In this document: positions 14,671-16,489 of the stretch, piece by piece
Layout of the letters: each line of letters opens with the position of its first letter
Position numbering within the stretch: the stretch's first letter is position 1
From: Anaerovoracaceae bacterium
GTDB taxonomy: Bacteria; Bacillota; Clostridia; Peptostreptococcales; Anaerovoracaceae
Assembly (NCBI GenBank): GCA_029983755.1
Contig: JASBYX010000034.1
Span: forward strand, 1-16,489
Length of the DNA: 16,489 nucleotides
Direction of reading: 5' to 3'
Position numbers and translations under genes: made by a program
Notes under the pieces: model-generated
Told to the model about the DNA's origin: nothing
The model's database searches: none
Seen by the model: the letters and a program-made list of their open reading frames with translations, nothing else

Positions 14671-16489
14671 TTATCTTTTTTTCTGCTTCCTAATTACAAT
14701 CGTGCCTCCGACTGCAGCAATCATGAGCATTACAAGTTCTCCTATAGGTGTGCTGTCTCCTGTATTTGCTGCTTTGGTGCCGCTGCCCGGTTTTACATCC
14801 GTGTTAGGTTTTGAGTCTCCTCCAGGCTTTTGATTATCAGCAGGCTTAACCGGCTTGTCTGGCTTGTCCGGTTTGTCCGGAGTAACCGGTTTATCCGGCT
14901 TGTCAGGCTTGTCAGGCTTGTCAGGCTTGTCCGGAGTAACCGGCTTATCAGGCTTGTCAGGCTTATCCGGTTTGTCTGGCTTGTCCGGTTTGTCAGGCTT
15001 CTTCTCAATCTCTTCCCACTGAGCAAATACCGTCGTATCTCCCTCTATGCCCTTACTAAAGTCGAACTTCTCTCCACCTACCTTCTTTTCGTACCATCCA
15101 AGGAATTTATATCCTTCTCGCTTAGGTTCTTCAGTAGGCTTTGTCACCTTTTCGCCAGGCTGAACTACCTGGCCCTTAGGTGTAGGCACCCCGCCATTTG
15201 GCTCAAAACTGATCACATATTCATTTGTCGTCCACCTTGCGTACAGAGTTTTATCCTTTGTAATAGGAGCATTCACAGACCAAAGCTTTGTTAGAGCCTC
15301 ATCCTCATACCACCCTGCAAATCTCTTATTTGTAACCTGAGGTAGTGGAGGTTCCTTCGCTTTCTCGTTGTGCACAGCCTCAACAGAGACATCCTCAGCA
15401 CCTTCACCTATTTTGTACAAAACAGTATGCTTCGTTTTTGCAATTGGTTTTTCTCCTGTGTAAAGGGTAACATTCCATCCGATTTTTCCACTCTCATCCC
15501 AAACCATATAGTTTACCTCGGATTCATCAGATGTGTATATGAATTTACCGTCCTCTGTGCCTTTAACTTTATTCTCTTCGTTTGCAATAGAAACAGTTTC
15601 ACCATTCATGTCCTTCAGACTTAACTCGAATGGCTCATTCTTTTTGACTTTCTGCTGTATATTTTGCACACCGTAATATATTGTTACATCATGAATCATC
15701 AGATCCATTGTATCTTCATTGAAGGCTGAAAAATCTCGAATCTTATTTCCTCCCAATGAAATTATCATGAGATATTCCATATTCTCTATCCCAACAAGCT
15801 CTTCAATTTCATTGTCATTTAAAATAAGTTCTTGCAATTTATTGTTTTTGCTTAAACCGCTCATATCCTTAATGGCGTTATGACTAAGATTCAACTTTGT
15901 TAGATTATTTAGGCCACCAAGAGAAGGAATTTCAGATATATGATTATCAGCTAAGTTAACAAATTTAACATTTTTCAGCTTTAAGATATTATCTATATTT
16001 TTGATTTTATTCTTTGACAGGTCAACGTTTATCAATTTTTGAGATTTTTCCATATTTGGAATATTTTCAATCTCGTTTTGAGAAAGTATTACATGCTCTA
16101 AGCCTTTTAGCTTTGATAGTGGCGAAATATCTGAAAGTTTAGCTTTCCTGAGATCAATACTAATAGCTGGATATTTCTCAAATGCTTGGTTCGTCTCTTC
16201 TATTTTTCCGAGTGGTTCCAAATTGTCAATCTCAGTATCATAAAGTTTGACATCTAAATTTCTAGGAGAAATATATTCTAATCCTGATAAATCCTTAATC
16301 TTAGGTCTATTGCCTACTGCACCATTATGTATGATGAAACTTACACTATCACCCTTTTTGATATGCATAGGCAGCGGGTTAAAGATATCATTGAAATATG
16401 CCTTTGTTATGGCATATTTGAGCGTAGGATCCGGAATATCAAAGTCTATTTTCCCTGAGAGGTATCCCATATCTGTGTCAGATGCATCT
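14671..16489 (-). CDS. Partial internalin-like LRR surface protein with InlB B-repeats and PDK stalk (5' end off window)
   Basis: The reading frame stays open to the right edge. The Met at 16470 has no Shine-Dalgarno and no signal peptide, so the true N-terminus is outside the window. Numbering from that Met: leucine-rich repeats cover about 57-250 (units such as LINVDLSKNKIKNI and LTKLNLSHNAIKDM). A beta-rich linker (265-345) follows, then two InlB B-repeats of the Listeria-Bacteroides type at about 348-413 (RFAGWYEDEALT, LYARW) and 418-486 (GYKFLGWYEKK, VFAQW). A PDK/PVT stalk (490-545) and a Gly-Asn-Lys linker come next, then AANTGD (567-572), a membrane span (574-593) and RKQKKR as a sorting tail. 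LRR and B-repeat proteins of this kind bind host or neighbour-cell ligands at the surface. The protein is separated from the moxR cluster by a stem-loop, so it may be an independent neighbour. Confidence 0.9.
   Translation of the reverse strand, partial: DASDTDMGYLSGKIDFDIPDPTLKYAITKAYFNDIFNPLPMHIKKGDSVSFIIHNGAVGNRPKIKDLSGLEYISPRNLDVKLYDTEIDNLEPLGKIEETNQAFEKYPAISIDLRKAKLSDISPLSKLKGLEHVILSQNEIENIPNMEKSQKLINVDLSKNKIKNIDNILKLKNVKFVNLADNHISEIPSLGGLNNLTKLNLSHNAIKDMSGLSKNNKLQELILNDNEIEELVGIENMEYLMIISLGGNKIRDFSAFNEDTMDLMIHDVTIYYGVQNIQQKVKKNEPFELSLKDMNGETVSIANEENKVKGTEDGKFIYTSDESEVNYMVWDESGKIGWNVTLYTGEKPIAKTKHTVLYKIGEGAEDVSVEAVHNEKAKEPPLPQVTNKRFAGWYEDEALTKLWSVNAPITKDKTLYARWTTNEYVISFEPNGGVPTPKGQVVQPGEKVTKPTEEPKREGYKFLGWYEKKVGGEKFDFSKGIEGDTTVFAQWEEIEKKPDKPDKPDKPDKPDKPDKPVTPDKPDKPDKPDKPDKPVTPDKPDKPDKPVKPADNQKPGGDSKPNTDVKPGSGTKAANTGDSTPIGELVMLMIAAVGGTIVIRKQKKR
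14836..15003 (-). repeat. 9-bp tandem repeats encoding the PDK stalk
   Basis: Imperfect 9-bp units encode Pro-Asp-Lys, interrupted by two PVT units and a final PVK. The PVT units (AGTAACCGG at 14881 and AGTAAC at 14935 on the plus strand) are 54 bp apart, marking a higher-order 18-residue unit. Codon choice varies between units (TTGTCAGG, TTGTCCGG, TTATCCGG). Because the unit is a multiple of three, gain or loss of copies alters stalk length without breaking the frame. Confidence 0.9.

Noticed and set aside
14793..15026. Overlapping minus-strand frame of 77 codons in the PDK repeat region
   Set aside because: It is an out-of-frame reading of the 9-bp repeat, rich in Thr/Ser/Leu/Arg, with no ribosome site. 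The in-frame LRR protein explains the region.

Overview
All genes in this window are transcribed leftward (minus strand). It reads as a chromosomal segment of a low-to-moderate GC, Gram-positive anaerobe, most plausibly a member of the Clostridia/Eubacteriales (inference). The grounds are Clostridia-style surface proteins with Big_2, cadherin-like and FIVAR-like modules, InlB B-repeats, KTGD/NTGD-type wall-sorting tails, purine-rich Shine-Dalgarno sites, and many AAA/GAA codons. No phage, transposon, CRISPR, tRNA or rRNA signal was found.

Layout in the direction of transcription, from right to left. (1) 14671 to beyond 16489: C-terminal part of a leucine-rich-repeat, internalin-like surface protein with two InlB B-repeats, a PDK-rich stalk and an AANTGD anchor. 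(2) After a 149-bp gap with a strong stem-loop comes a tightly packed cluster: a MoxR AAA+ ATPase (13583-14521), a DUF58 membrane protein (12502-13569), a membrane protein with an extracellular transglutaminase-like domain (10485-12533), a membrane-anchored DUF4430 (transcobalamin C-terminal-like) protein on a long charged and PG-rich stalk (8912-10492), a lipoprotein with a prenyltransferase/cobalamin-binding-like alpha-toroid (7934-8857), and a 1775-residue surface protein with a PQQ-type beta-propeller, Ig-like modules, three helical repeats and a TAKTGD anchor (2503-7830). (3) After a hairpin terminator, a second, paralogous surface protein starts at 2332 and runs off the left edge.

Working model (inference): MoxR, DUF58 and the transglutaminase-like protein form the known membrane-associated trio, here physically linked to an extracytoplasmic assembly. 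That assembly splits the alpha-toroid and DUF4430 domains, which sit in one chain in transcobalamin/intrinsic-factor-like proteins, between a lipoprotein and a membrane-anchored protein. The propeller protein would be its wall-anchored partner. The most striking point is that the transglutaminase-like domain appears to lack all three catalytic residues (Ile, Ser and Gln in place of Cys, His and Asp), which suggests a binding or scaffolding role.

The first 307 bases of the window are exactly identical to 3672-3978, inside the neighbouring paralogous gene. This points to recent gene conversion or duplication, or to an assembly break in a repeat.
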